A stretch of DNA of 35,799 nucleotides. Origin: an uncultured Fidelibacterota bacterium. Lineage in GTDB: Bacteria; Fidelibacterota; Marinisomatia; Marinisomatales; TCS55. A model generated the notes under the pieces. That model was not told where the DNA came from and searched no databases. It was given only the letters and a program-made list of their open reading frames with translations. The DNA lies in NCBI GenBank assembly GCA_913062595.1, contig CAJXWT010000014.1:1-35799 (forward strand), written 5' to 3'. The translations under genes were made by a program, and so were the position numbers. Positions 25,120-33,179 of this stretch are shown here, piece after piece; position 1 is the first letter of the stretch, and the number at the start of each line of letters is the position of its first letter.

Positions 25120-27801
25120 ATGAATTTGAAGAGCTTTGTGCATATACCATTATTTCTAGTAGTATTTCTGCATATTTCCAATGCGCAGCCTGGGACAGAG
25201 TTGTCACTTGGTATTGATGAATTTCTTTCAAAACCAAGGCCTGAATACCGGGAAAAAAAATTAGGTTTATTCACCAATACTGGCGGGGTAAACCATTCTG
25301 GTAAGAGAACTATTCAACTTCTTGAACAGGAATTTGGATTAGATCTGCTCTTAACCTTGGATGACTGGAATGATACAACATCCTTCTCAAATAATCGTAC
25401 TAGCGCTGTAGCTAAAGGACCTTCACTCGATCAAATTAATATTTCTGGCACACTGCCAGTTCAAATCGCAGAGCTGATTAAAGATCTTGATGCTTTATTT
25501 GTGGATCTGCAAGGTATTGGTATACGATCCCAATCCTATACGGTAACCTTACAGCATTTATTATATGCGGGGGGAATAGCTAGTACTTCAATTATAATTC
25601 TTGACCGTCCTAACCCATTGGGCGGTGAAATGGTCTCAGGAAATATACCTCAGGATAGTCTTGGGTCGCCCGGAAGTTTCATTCCAATCCCCTATCGCCA
25701 TGGCATGACTATTGGAGAATTGGCGCGTCTATTGAATACGGAAAATGACCATGGTGCAGATTTAATGATTATTCCAATGGATAACTGGCAGGGACAACCG
25801 TGGGGTGAGATTGGGCTGGACTGGGCGCCAATTTCACCCGGCATTTCTACGGTGGATGATCTTGAACGGTTCACTATCACCAGTATATTGGGTGCAGATG
25901 AAATCCTTGAGAATGGTGTTAGTACGGATCGTCCATATGAAATTCTTGTCCACCCCAAGATAACCAGCGGATCGGATATTGTGTTTGCTCTGGAGGAATT
26001 GGATCTTGCCGGCGTAAAATTTTTACCGGCGGTTTCTGTACCAAATACAGGACCATTTGCCGGTCAAATCTGTAACGGGATATCGATTGTTGTTACAGAT
26101 ATTAATGTGCTTGAGCCATGGATGGTAGCCATCGCAATAGCAGAAAAAATAAAAACCATTTACCCGGATATTGAATTTACACAATCAGAAAATGCTCTGA
26201 CTCTGTTTGATAAAGCTATGGGAAGTACGGACGTACGAGAAAGTATTGCAACTATGGACTGGAACAGGTTATCGGTGTATAAGGCTATCCAGGGAGAACA
26301 GGTAATAAAATTCAAGGAAGTGCGACAGCGCTATTTGATTTATCCGCGACGAAATAATTTCAGTTCCTTGGACATGAAGGTATTATTTGGTTACATCGGA
26401 TTGATCGTTCTAATTGGTGTGATAGTGGGAAGAAAACAACGGGATACAAAATCATATTTTCTTGGTAATGGACAAATCTCATGGCTAATGATTGCTTTCA
26501 GCTTAGTTGCTACGGAGACTTCTGTACTAACATTTCTTAGTATACCTGGTGTGGCTTATCTCACCAACTTTGGTTTTCTGCAAGTGGCAATGGGATATAT
26601 AATTGGGCGAATTGTCGTGGCCTGGCTTTTTCTACCGCTCTATTATAAAGAAGGAATCCAATCCACATATGAGTTTATCGGTAATAAATGGGGCGTAGGC
26701 TTCCAGCGCTTTGTATCCACTGTTTTTTTAGTGATGAGAATTCTCGCTGATGGAGTAAGGTTGTTTATGACAGCCATACCATTAACACTGATTACAGGTT
26801 GGACTTTTGGCGCTTCCATAGCGATAATCGGTCTGTTTACATTGGTTTATACACTTATAGGTGGTATACGGTCGGTTGTTTACACCGATACTATTCAATT
26901 TATTTTATATATTTTTGGTGCAATTGTTACATTTAACGTTATTAATGAAATGATTCCTGGCGGGTTGGACAGTATAAAATTCATTTTAGGGGAGGCCGAC
27001 AAATTTTCTGTTTTTCAAGGATTTTCATCTTCACTTTCTGATTTATTGACCAGGCCATATAATTTTATTGCAGCTGTATTGGGCGGCTTTCTTTTATCCA
27101 TGGCATCTCATGGTACAGATCATTTAATGGTGCAAAGGCTGTTGTCTGCAGGGTCAATAAGGGCTAGCCAAAAAGCACTAGTTTTAAGTGGTTTTCTGGT
27201 ATTTCTACAATTTGCAATATTTTTATTCCTTGGTGCTACCATGTGGGTCCTTTATGATGGTTTACCTTTGAAGCCAAACCTGGTATTTCCATGGTTTATT
27301 TTAACTCATTTACCACCGGGTTTTACAGGCTTTCTCGTTGCGGGGATTTTTGCAGCTGCTATGTCAACATTAAGTTCATCTATTAATTCATTGGCTTCTG
27401 CCACGGTAGTGGACTGGATAAAGCCAATTAAGCCCACTACTGGTTTGACCACAGCGCGATGGGTATCTGTTTTCTGGGCCATTGTATTGATTGGCGGCGC
27501 GATGCTTTTCAGATCATCGGAAAGCCCCTTGGTGGAAGTCGGTTTAAGTATTGCCTCAGTGATTTATGGTGCAATTCTTGGATTTTTCATTTTACGGTTG
27601 ACTAACTGGCAGGTGTCGAATCAATCGGTTTTCTGGGGATTTTCCATATCGATCATCACGATGATTTACTTATGGAAGGCTACGCCATTGGCATGGACCT
27701 GGTATGTATTTTTTGGTACCATTATCATGCTCACAATCAGCGTTATACTACCACAATTTCAAAATCGATTTAAGCCAATAGCCAATGCGCAATCCAAATA
27801 A
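25120..27801 (+). CDS. Fusion: periplasmic DUF1343 (NamZ/GH171-like) domain + Na+/solute symporter (SSS)
   Basis: A single 893-residue frame from ATG 25120 (a TTG at 25099 is possible but lengthens the leader). A signal peptide (1-22) is followed by a DUF1343 domain (about 30-410). Landmarks are I-I-I-L-D-R-P-N-P-L-G-G, P-I-P-Y-R-H-G-M-T-I-G-E-L-A, P-S-x-P-like I-S-P-G, C-N-G-I-S-I, and the closing R-Q-R-Y-L-I-Y, which matches the end of the free-standing copy downstream. Right after it (M419 onward) is a full symporter with 13 or so helices, including the D-T-K-S-Y-F-L-G-N-G start and A-A-A-M-S-T-L-S-S-S-I-N-S-L-A-S, the Na+-site helix. SSS proteins have a periplasmic N terminus, so the topology fits an exported fused domain. 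DUF1343 enzymes release MurNAc from peptidoglycan fragments, but this copy lacks the usual F-S-P-E-H-G motif (here L-T-L-D-D-W-N) and much of the G-R-G-T-x-x-P-F motif. A substrate-capturing role is likelier than hydrolysis. Confidence 0.9.
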   Translation: MNLKSFVHIPLFLVVFLHISNAQPGTELSLGIDEFLSKPRPEYREKKLGLFTNTGGVNHSGKRTIQLLEQEFGLDLLLTLDDWNDTTSFSNNRTSAVAKGPSLDQINISGTLPVQIAELIKDLDALFVDLQGIGIRSQSYTVTLQHLLYAGGIASTSIIILDRPNPLGGEMVSGNIPQDSLGSPGSFIPIPYRHGMTIGELARLLNTENDHGADLMIIPMDNWQGQPWGEIGLDWAPISPGISTVDDLERFTITSILGADEILENGVSTDRPYEILVHPKITSGSDIVFALEELDLAGVKFLPAVSVPNTGPFAGQICNGISIVVTDINVLEPWMVAIAIAEKIKTIYPDIEFTQSENALTLFDKAMGSTDVRESIATMDWNRLSVYKAIQGEQVIKFKEVRQRYLIYPRRNNFSSLDMKVLFGYIGLIVLIGVIVGRKQRDTKSYFLGNGQISWLMIAFSLVATETSVLTFLSIPGVAYLTNFGFLQVAMGYIIGRIVVAWLFLPLYYKEGIQSTYEFIGNKWGVGFQRFVSTVFLVMRILADGVRLFMTAIPLTLITGWTFGASIAIIGLFTLVYTLIGGIRSVVYTDTIQFILYIFGAIVTFNVINEMIPGGLDSIKFILGEADKFSVFQGFSSSLSDLLTRPYNFIAAVLGGFLLSMASHGTDHLMVQRLLSAGSIRASQKALVLSGFLVFLQFAIFLFLGATMWVLYDGLPLKPNLVFPWFILTHLPPGFTGFLVAGIFAAAMSTLSSSINSLASATVVDWIKPIKPTTGLTTARWVSVFWAIVLIGGAMLFRSSESPLVEVGLSIASVIYGAILGFFILRLTNWQVSNQSVFWGFSISIITMIYLWKATPLAWTWYVFFGTIIMLTISVILPQFQNRFKPIANAQSK

Positions 27802-29077
27802 ATTTATCATTACACTTTTTCTGATAGGGTTCATATCTGCCCAGGATTATACCTATACAAAAATACAGGCGATACCTGATCTGTCATTTATGAAAGATGT
27901 TTATACAGGGTTGGATGTTTTGGATCAAATGGATTTTTCGCAACTAAAAGGTAAGACAATATCAATACTCTGCAACCAGGCATCCGTGAACCGAAATGGC
28001 CAGCATCTACTAACTTTACTACGAGAAGTTGACGATGTTCATGTGTTAGCGATTTTTCTGCCGCAGTACGGTTTATTTGCCAGTGAGGATCCAAAACTGA
28101 AAATGATGGGGAATAAGTCAATTGATCCCATATTCGGAGCCCGGGTGATTGATCTGTTTAAACGTGTTCTGTATCCTCCAGAATGGAGTATGCGTGATGC
28201 GGACCTTATTCTGATCGATATGCAGGACACCGGTGTACGCTATACTACCTACATGACCACGGTGTCAAAAGTGCTGGAATCCGCGGCAAAGTATCGTAAA
28301 CCAGTTTTATTGCTCGATCGTCCGAATCCATTGCGAGGGGACGTAATGGATGGACCGGTGGTACGTACAGCATATCAGTCATTAGAAGGTTACCATTTGG
28401 TGCCTATCCGCCATGGTCTCACGATTGGAGAATATGCATTGATGGTGAACGAAATGGGATGGCTGAAAGATTTAGCACGCGCAGATCTAACCATTATTCC
28501 CTTGTCAAATTGGGAGCGGACGATGTGGTTAGATGATACTGGATTACCTGTACCCTCAATGTTACCCGGGGTGCAGGGTGTGGAATCATTACTGGCTTAT
28601 ATGGGTATGTATTTATTTAAGGGAACAAACCTGAACATTGGTCATGGAACAGACCAGCCTTTCTTCCGCATTGGCGCGCCATGGATATCGGGGAGGATAC
28701 TGTGGAAAAAAGTTCAAGGTCTGGATTTGCCTGGAGTGCGCTTTCACCAAATACGCTATAAACCGCAAGCGATTCATGATGCCGAACGGGGCCCTTATTA
28801 TGCTGGACAAATGTGCAGCGGTCTGTTAATGGAAGTGACCAATCGCAATGATTTTGACCCGCTTGCCACGTCTACTGCACTAATGATGCTGACCTATAAA
28901 CTGTACGGAAAGCATTTTGAATGGATAGCCGGAGGATATGTTGACAAACTTTTTGGTTATAATCTATTACGGATTTTTGCCGCCCAGGGAAAACCACCTG
29001 ATTACCTACCGCCACTTTGGTTGCACGACGTGCTTCGTTTCAGTGAATTCCGGCAAAATTTTCTGCTCTATGAATAA
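27785..29077 (+). CDS. Secreted DUF1343 (NamZ/GH171-like) protein with altered catalytic motif
   Basis: A 430-residue exported protein, signal peptide 1-19 (ending I-S-A-Q). It keeps most of the family frame: L-C-N-Q-A-S-V-N-R-N-G, D-M-Q-D-T-G-V-R-Y-T-T-Y, L-L-L-D-R-P-N-P-L-R-G, P-I-R-H-G-L-T-I-G-E-Y-A, K-G-T-N-L-N-I-G-H-G-T-D-Q-P-F and C-terminal R-Q-N-F-L-L-Y. Characterised members are exo-beta-N-acetylmuramidases acting on cell-wall fragments. The motif normally reading F-S-P-E-H-G is F-L-P-Q-Y-G here: the conserved Glu is Gln and the His is Tyr. This suggests lost or changed catalysis. It overlaps the fusion gene by 17 bases and the next gene by 8, a sign of tight coupling. Confidence 0.9.
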   Translation: MRNPNKFIITLFLIGFISAQDYTYTKIQAIPDLSFMKDVYTGLDVLDQMDFSQLKGKTISILCNQASVNRNGQHLLTLLREVDDVHVLAIFLPQYGLFASEDPKLKMMGNKSIDPIFGARVIDLFKRVLYPPEWSMRDADLILIDMQDTGVRYTTYMTTVSKVLESAAKYRKPVLLLDRPNPLRGDVMDGPVVRTAYQSLEGYHLVPIRHGLTIGEYALMVNEMGWLKDLARADLTIIPLSNWERTMWLDDTGLPVPSMLPGVQGVESLLAYMGMYLFKGTNLNIGHGTDQPFFRIGAPWISGRILWKKVQGLDLPGVRFHQIRYKPQAIHDAERGPYYAGQMCSGLLMEVTNRNDFDPLATSTALMMLTYKLYGKHFEWIAGGYVDKLFGYNLLRIFAAQGKPPDYLPPLWLHDVLRFSEFRQNFLLYE

Positions 29078-30236
29078 ATTGTTCTGGGTCATTATTCTCT
29101 TTTCATCCTTTTTGTGTGCACAAACATTCTTTACTGTTCCAAGAAGTGTCTGGCGTTTTTCCATGACGAATCATGTAGGCAGTGGTAACTGGATCGGCTC
29201 GGGCGGACTACTTAATAAGGGAATCCGGGATATTGCCTTTATGGCCAATGATTCTACAGTGGCTGCTCTGGTACATCGAACAAGTAAAATTGGCTTTAAT
29301 CGCCGTGATATTAAGATCGAATTTGGATTGTCACCCCGTATGACTTTTAGTTTACACGTACCGTCTTACAGCTCATTTACCGAAAAAATTGAAAATGATT
29401 ATAAAGAAGAAGTGGTTTCGCTGACGACCAACCTGGATTCACTGCTGGCTTTTTATTATCCTAAAAATAAATCCAGTTCCGGCCTTGGAGATGCAACGTT
29501 AGGTATGAATATTTTATTATATGGTTTTCCTTCATGGACTGGCAAAGAGCCCTTTTCAGTTTATGCTGGTGTCGGATTACGCTTGCCTAGCGCCAAAAGA
29601 TTAGGGCCATATCGTACGAGTGTAAAAGATACAACAGGAAGACCCAGCCAGTTTAATGAATTGCCAATCGGCAATGGACTTACACGTTATTCATTATCAT
29701 TATTTGGTGAATTCTTCAAATACTTTAATGAAAGATTGGTGAATATCACCTGGCGGATCGAACGGGCCAAGTACAGTAGGGAAATGGTCAATACACCCGT
29801 GTCATTTTTGTGGGGTGCAGAAACAAATCCTGATTCAATTATAGCAATGATCGGAAAAACTTATTTGCGTCAGTTAGGTGATGAATTATTATTATCAGCG
29901 ACGGGTAAGCTGGAATTATGGCCTGACAGGGTTTCAATTACCGGCGGGATCAATAGCATAAAGACTCAAAAAGATTTTGTCTTTTCAAATGACTCGACCT
30001 GGAATAGTTGGATGGTGAGTCGCCAGCTTAGTAACGGGAAAACAGTACATGACACCCGTAAAACGCAAATTCGACAATATGTATTGGTTACATTACACAA
30101 TGTGCATCCCACAAAGAGTATTGGACCAGTGCAATTTGATATAGAATTCGGTGCTTCGTTCCCCTATTTTACACGACATACGTATAGTTTTGCCAGTGCC
30201 TGGCTGGGCATTCAGGCCTATTTCCAAGCATGGTAG
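29070..30236 (+). CDS. Predicted outer-membrane beta-barrel protein
   Basis: A 388-residue protein from ATG 29070, chosen over an in-frame ATG at 28938 inside the previous gene because it yields a signal peptide (N-K-L-F-W-V-I-I-L-F-S-S-F-L-C-A-Q). The mature part alternates polar and hydrophobic residues, with many G/Y/W/F-ended strands (e.g. G-L-G-D-A-T-L-G-M-N-I-L-L-Y-G, P-F-S-V-Y-A-G-V-G-L-R-L) and ends Y-F-Q-A-W with a terminal Trp. This is the composition of a barrel of perhaps 14-16 strands, similar in style to FadL-like or DUF3570-like porins; no family can be named. Its position after two periplasmic DUF1343 domains suggests a pore for the same substrate. Confidence 0.78.
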   Translation: MNKLFWVIILFSSFLCAQTFFTVPRSVWRFSMTNHVGSGNWIGSGGLLNKGIRDIAFMANDSTVAALVHRTSKIGFNRRDIKIEFGLSPRMTFSLHVPSYSSFTEKIENDYKEEVVSLTTNLDSLLAFYYPKNKSSSGLGDATLGMNILLYGFPSWTGKEPFSVYAGVGLRLPSAKRLGPYRTSVKDTTGRPSQFNELPIGNGLTRYSLSLFGEFFKYFNERLVNITWRIERAKYSREMVNTPVSFLWGAETNPDSIIAMIGKTYLRQLGDELLLSATGKLELWPDRVSITGGINSIKTQKDFVFSNDSTWNSWMVSRQLSNGKTVHDTRKTQIRQYVLVTLHNVHPTKSIGPVQFDIEFGASFPYFTRHTYSFASAWLGIQAYFQAW

Positions 30237-30273
30237 ATTTATTATATGAATATTTCATACCTTTAATGTTCTC

Positions 30274-31545
30274 GTGAAAGAAAATAAACAAGCAGTTTGG
30301 AGTTGGGCATTTTACGATTGGGCTAACAGCGCCTATTCAACCACCGTTATGGCTGGTTTTTTCCCGCTGTTCTTCAAGGAATACTGGGCGGATCCGAATA
30401 ATCCAACTCATAGCACATTCTATCTTGGTATGGCCAATTCAATTGCTTCAATTGTGGTAGCTGCTCTGGCGCCACTTCTCGGGTCAGTTGCCGACCAGGG
30501 GTCCACAAAGAAAAAATTCCTGATACTCTTTGCGTTTTTGGGTGTGATCATGACCGGTGGGCTTTGGATGGTAGCTCAGGGTAACTGGCAGATGGCAGTG
30601 TTTTTTTACGTTTTGGCAACTATTGGGTTTGCCAGTGGAAATGTTTTTTATGATGCACTGCTTCCTGGTCTGGCATCCGAAGAAAGGGTTGATGTAGTGT
30701 CGTCGCTGGGATTTGGCCTAGGTTATCTGGGTGGCGGGCTGCTCTTCCTTGTCAATGTCTTTATGTATCTTAAGCCAGAAATATTTGGTATTCCCGACGG
30801 CGCAACAGCAATTAAACTATCTTTTTTAAGCGTTGCGGTCTGGTGGGCAGTATTTACTATTCCATTAATTTTATTTGTTCCTGAACCTAAAAATTATGAC
30901 ACCGTTGATTTTAAAAATGCAGTTCGAATGGGGTGGATACAATTAGTTCAAACCTTCAAGGAAATCCGCAACATGAAAGTTGTCGGTACATTCCTGCTGG
31001 CGTACTGGTTTTATATAGATGGCGTTGATACGATAATAAGAATGGCTGTTGATTATGGTATGTCATTGAATTTCCCTGGAGAGAGTTTGATCATTGCACT
31101 TTTGATAGTCCAATTTGTTGCCTTTCCAGCTGCTTTGATTTATGGCTGGTTGGCTTCTAAGATTGGTACCAAAACGGCGATTATGGTGGGCATTATAGCC
31201 TACTCCTTTATTACGTTACTTGGTTATTTCATGACCGAAGCATGGCATTTTTATGTTCTGGCAATATTAATTGGACTTTTTATGGGTGGTATTCAGGCTC
31301 TGAGCCGTAGTCTATATACACGAATAATTCCACCAGCTAAGTCAGCAGAGTTTTTTGGTTTTTATAACATGTTAGGCAAGTTTGCGGCAATCATTGGTCC
31401 AGCACTTATGGGTACGATCGCATTGGCCACTGGTAGTGCGCGGTTAGGTATTTTATCAATTTTGTTGTTATTTATTTTGGGTGCCTTTTTCTTAAACAAA
31501 GTTGATATAGAGGAAGGTAAGCGCCTTGCAGCCAAGGGACTGTAA
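30274..31545 (+). CDS. UMF1/Atg22-like MFS transporter
   Basis: A 423-residue protein with about 12 transmembrane helices. The start W-S-W-A-F-Y-D-W-A-N-S-A-Y-S-T-T-V is the signature of the UMF1 (unknown major facilitator 1, Atg22-like) family, as are the V-A-D-Q-G-S-x-K-K cytoplasmic loop, G-G-I-Q-A-L-S-R-S and P-A-K-S-A-E-F-F-G-F-Y in the second half. The start is GTG at 30274; the nearest ATG is out of frame. It follows the barrel gene by 37 bases. UMF1 members are presumed effluxers or importers of amino acids or sugars; the direction and substrate are not known. Confidence 0.88.
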   Translation: MKENKQAVWSWAFYDWANSAYSTTVMAGFFPLFFKEYWADPNNPTHSTFYLGMANSIASIVVAALAPLLGSVADQGSTKKKFLILFAFLGVIMTGGLWMVAQGNWQMAVFFYVLATIGFASGNVFYDALLPGLASEERVDVVSSLGFGLGYLGGGLLFLVNVFMYLKPEIFGIPDGATAIKLSFLSVAVWWAVFTIPLILFVPEPKNYDTVDFKNAVRMGWIQLVQTFKEIRNMKVVGTFLLAYWFYIDGVDTIIRMAVDYGMSLNFPGESLIIALLIVQFVAFPAALIYGWLASKIGTKTAIMVGIIAYSFITLLGYFMTEAWHFYVLAILIGLFMGGIQALSRSLYTRIIPPAKSAEFFGFYNMLGKFAAIIGPALMGTIALATGSARLGILSILLLFILGAFFLNKVDIEEGKRLAAKGL

Positions 31546-31620
31546 AAGTATTATTCGGCACACTTTAATTGATTTGAAATAAATGTTGCCTAGAAGTAAA
31601 AAAAATAGATAATATAGAAC

Positions 31621-31688
31621 ATGGCCTCGCTGGTGTGGCGTGCTCTTCAGAGAAATAGATTTTCTCGAGGGTTTATTAGCGAGGCTAT
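31621..31688 (+). other. Imperfect hairpin element with an 11-bp base stem (candidate RNA leader or small RNA)
   Basis: Bases 31621-31631 pair with 31678-31688 (core GCCTCGCT/AGCGAGGC, extended by A-T, T-A and G-T pairs). Inside is a second helix, GAGAAA/TTTCTC (31650-31655 with 31661-31666, loop TAGAT), plus CTC/GAG (31643-31645 with 31667-31669). An 11-base G-rich segment and an 8-base segment form the internal loop. ACTTTTAT follows. It lies between the UMF1 gene and the thioesterase. It resembles no riboswitch I can name. A 29-codon ORF (31621-31710) starts exactly at the stem base. Confidence 0.5.
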
Positions 31689-31710
31689 ACTTTTATATGA
31701 TAAGATTTAA
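31621..31710 (+). CDS. Possible 29-residue leader peptide
   Basis: ATG at 31621 opens a frame ending in TAA at 31708-31710, 22 bases before the thioesterase start. The peptide is basic in its first two thirds (W-R-A-L-Q-R-N-R-F-S-R) and has a hydrophobic end (A-I-L-L-Y). The frame coincides with the hairpin element, so the ORF could be chance in a structured RNA, or a genuine leader whose translation alters folding. There is no clear ribosome binding site. Confidence 0.2.
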   Translation: MASLVWRALQRNRFSRGFISEAILLYDKI

Positions 31711-31732
31711 TATAAATAATATAAAGTAAAAC

Positions 31733-32125
31733 TTGAAGTATAAAGCCAAGTATAGTCAATTAGTTATGCCGGATGATGCCAATAACGTAGGCACGTTATT
31801 TGGCGGTCAAATGATTTCCTGGATGGATCTGGCTGCAGCCAAAGTTGCTTACCGATTTTTAAAAGGAACAGGGGTAAATGGTGCCCTCACCCGGGCCATT
31901 GATAAAGTTGAATTCAAAGAACCAGTCTATCCGGGAGAATGGGTGAATTTCGAAGGCCATGTATCTAAAGCAGGCACCTCATCATTTCAGGTCATCATTG
32001 ATGCTTATGCAGAAGGGTCCCAGAAAAAGAAAAGACTGGCCTGCACAGCAATCATTACCATGGTGGCGATTAAAAAAGAAGATAATGGGACATACAGTAA
32101 ATGTCCCCACGGCCGCACGTTATAA
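31733..32125 (+). CDS. Hotdog-fold acyl-CoA thioesterase (YciA/ACOT-like)
   Basis: A 130-residue cytosolic hydrolase of acyl-CoA. The N-terminal motif V-M-P-D-D-A-N-N-V-G-T-L-F-G-G-Q-M-I-S-W-M-D is the YciA/ACOT pattern, with the catalytic Asp and the Asn/Gly CoA-site residues. It continues with A-I-D-K-V-E-F-K-E-P-V-Y-P-G-E and ends in the usual short tail. The start is TTG at 31733, because an in-frame stop lies just upstream and the next ATG (M12) would cut into the first conserved strand. The length is typical of single-hotdog bacterial members. Acyl chain preference cannot be predicted. Confidence 0.9.
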   Translation: MKYKAKYSQLVMPDDANNVGTLFGGQMISWMDLAAAKVAYRFLKGTGVNGALTRAIDKVEFKEPVYPGEWVNFEGHVSKAGTSSFQVIIDAYAEGSQKKKRLACTAIITMVAIKKEDNGTYSKCPHGRTL

Positions 32126-32192
32126 TATACTATAATCTTGAATAATATATCCACAATGTGATAAATTGTAATACATATTTGTGATAGCAGGT

Positions 32193-33179
32193 ATGAAAAA
32201 CATGCGGATTCCACATACTAGTTTTCTAGTTTTTTCAGCGATGTTCGTCCTGTCCGGTTGCGGCTATATGTTCGCGCCAAAGTATTCAGATCCAATTTAT
32301 ACCCAGCGTCCCCCTTTAATATCCCTCAGGTATGAATATCGGGATATACATATATATGCCCCCCTTCAAGTTGTGAATACTCTGCCGGAAGCATATCAGG
32401 TATACATTTACGATAAGGATAATGAAGTGGACGCACTTTTTGCTGCTACGTACATGCCCGAGGAGAAGATTGAGGTTTATCTGCCTCAGAATACGCTCTC
32501 TACTGATAAAAATGGGACCATTTTTGTTATTTCGCCACAGGGTCGGGATATGCCGGAGATAAAAATAAAATTCACTGGCGTTCGCTATGGTGATATTACC
32601 TTGCCAGTCAGTAAAATTATCAAGACACCAGCGATCGTTGAGGGATTAGTATTTCGTCGTTACGATGACCGCATGCTGGGCGGCATCCAGCTGGTTGCTG
32701 CAGATTCCACCGGCAGAACTTTCTATACGAAATCCCGACTGGATGGTGATTATCGGTTTGAACTGCCAAACGAATATGGCTATCGGAATGATATTGTTGT
32801 CTCGGCTGGTGTTGGATCTTTATTTCCGGTAGTAAAAAAGGATGCACAATTCAATGGAAAATTCAATCTAGAAATGGATTTTCCACTAGGTCCCAGTAAA
32901 GAGTTTGTTGAACAAGGTAATCTATATATTGTAATAAATAATCTTACCCATTTCCGGATAGCCTCATCCAATGGTTCTTTTACTCCATTCCTGCTTGCAA
33001 AGAATGATATTGTTGCCGTCACACAGGTGGCGGGAAATAGACTGTATGGCCTGGTAGAAATATTCTGGTCGGATGAAAATGCAGAAATGATATCCGGTTG
33101 GGTTCGAGAACAGGACGTGATCTACGCTGGGAATTATTTTATGAGTCCTCAGGATGATCTGGAGTTAGCCAAGCAATGA
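32193..33179 (+). CDS. Lipoprotein with CarboxypepD_reg-like and SH3-like domains
   Basis: A 328-residue protein from ATG 32193 (an upstream GTG at 32181 is less likely). A lipobox V-L-S-G-C places the lipidated Cys at residue 23. The middle, around residues 150-210, has a carboxypeptidase-regulatory/CnaB-like beta sandwich (V-E-G-L-V-F-R-R, then D-G-D-Y-R-F-E-L-P). The C-terminal 75 residues resemble a bacterial SH3 domain (V-A-V-T-Q-V-A-G-N-R-L-Y-G-L-V-E-I, then S-G-W-V-R-E-Q-D-V). It is anchored in the inner or outer membrane facing the periplasm. Its stop overlaps the next start (ATGA), so it is the first gene of a three-gene envelope operon. Function is unknown. Confidence 0.8.
   Translation: MKNMRIPHTSFLVFSAMFVLSGCGYMFAPKYSDPIYTQRPPLISLRYEYRDIHIYAPLQVVNTLPEAYQVYIYDKDNEVDALFAATYMPEEKIEVYLPQNTLSTDKNGTIFVISPQGRDMPEIKIKFTGVRYGDITLPVSKIIKTPAIVEGLVFRRYDDRMLGGIQLVAADSTGRTFYTKSRLDGDYRFELPNEYGYRNDIVVSAGVGSLFPVVKKDAQFNGKFNLEMDFPLGPSKEFVEQGNLYIVINNLTHFRIASSNGSFTPFLLAKNDIVAVTQVAGNRLYGLVEIFWSDENAEMISGWVREQDVIYAGNYFMSPQDDLELAKQ

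Noticed and set aside
26350-26400. Possible frameshift or missing stop joining two separate genes (DUF1343 and symporter)
   Set aside because: The frame is continuous, both domains are full length, and the first ends exactly at its natural C terminus with a short linker. I keep fusion as the call, though an internal start at ATG 26374 cannot be excluded.
31624-31685. tRNA-like outline (7-8 bp end stem closing about 62 bases)
   Set aside because: No T-loop consensus (TTCRANNC), no plausible D or anticodon arms and no discriminator/CCA context; the inner helices form a simple nested hairpin instead.
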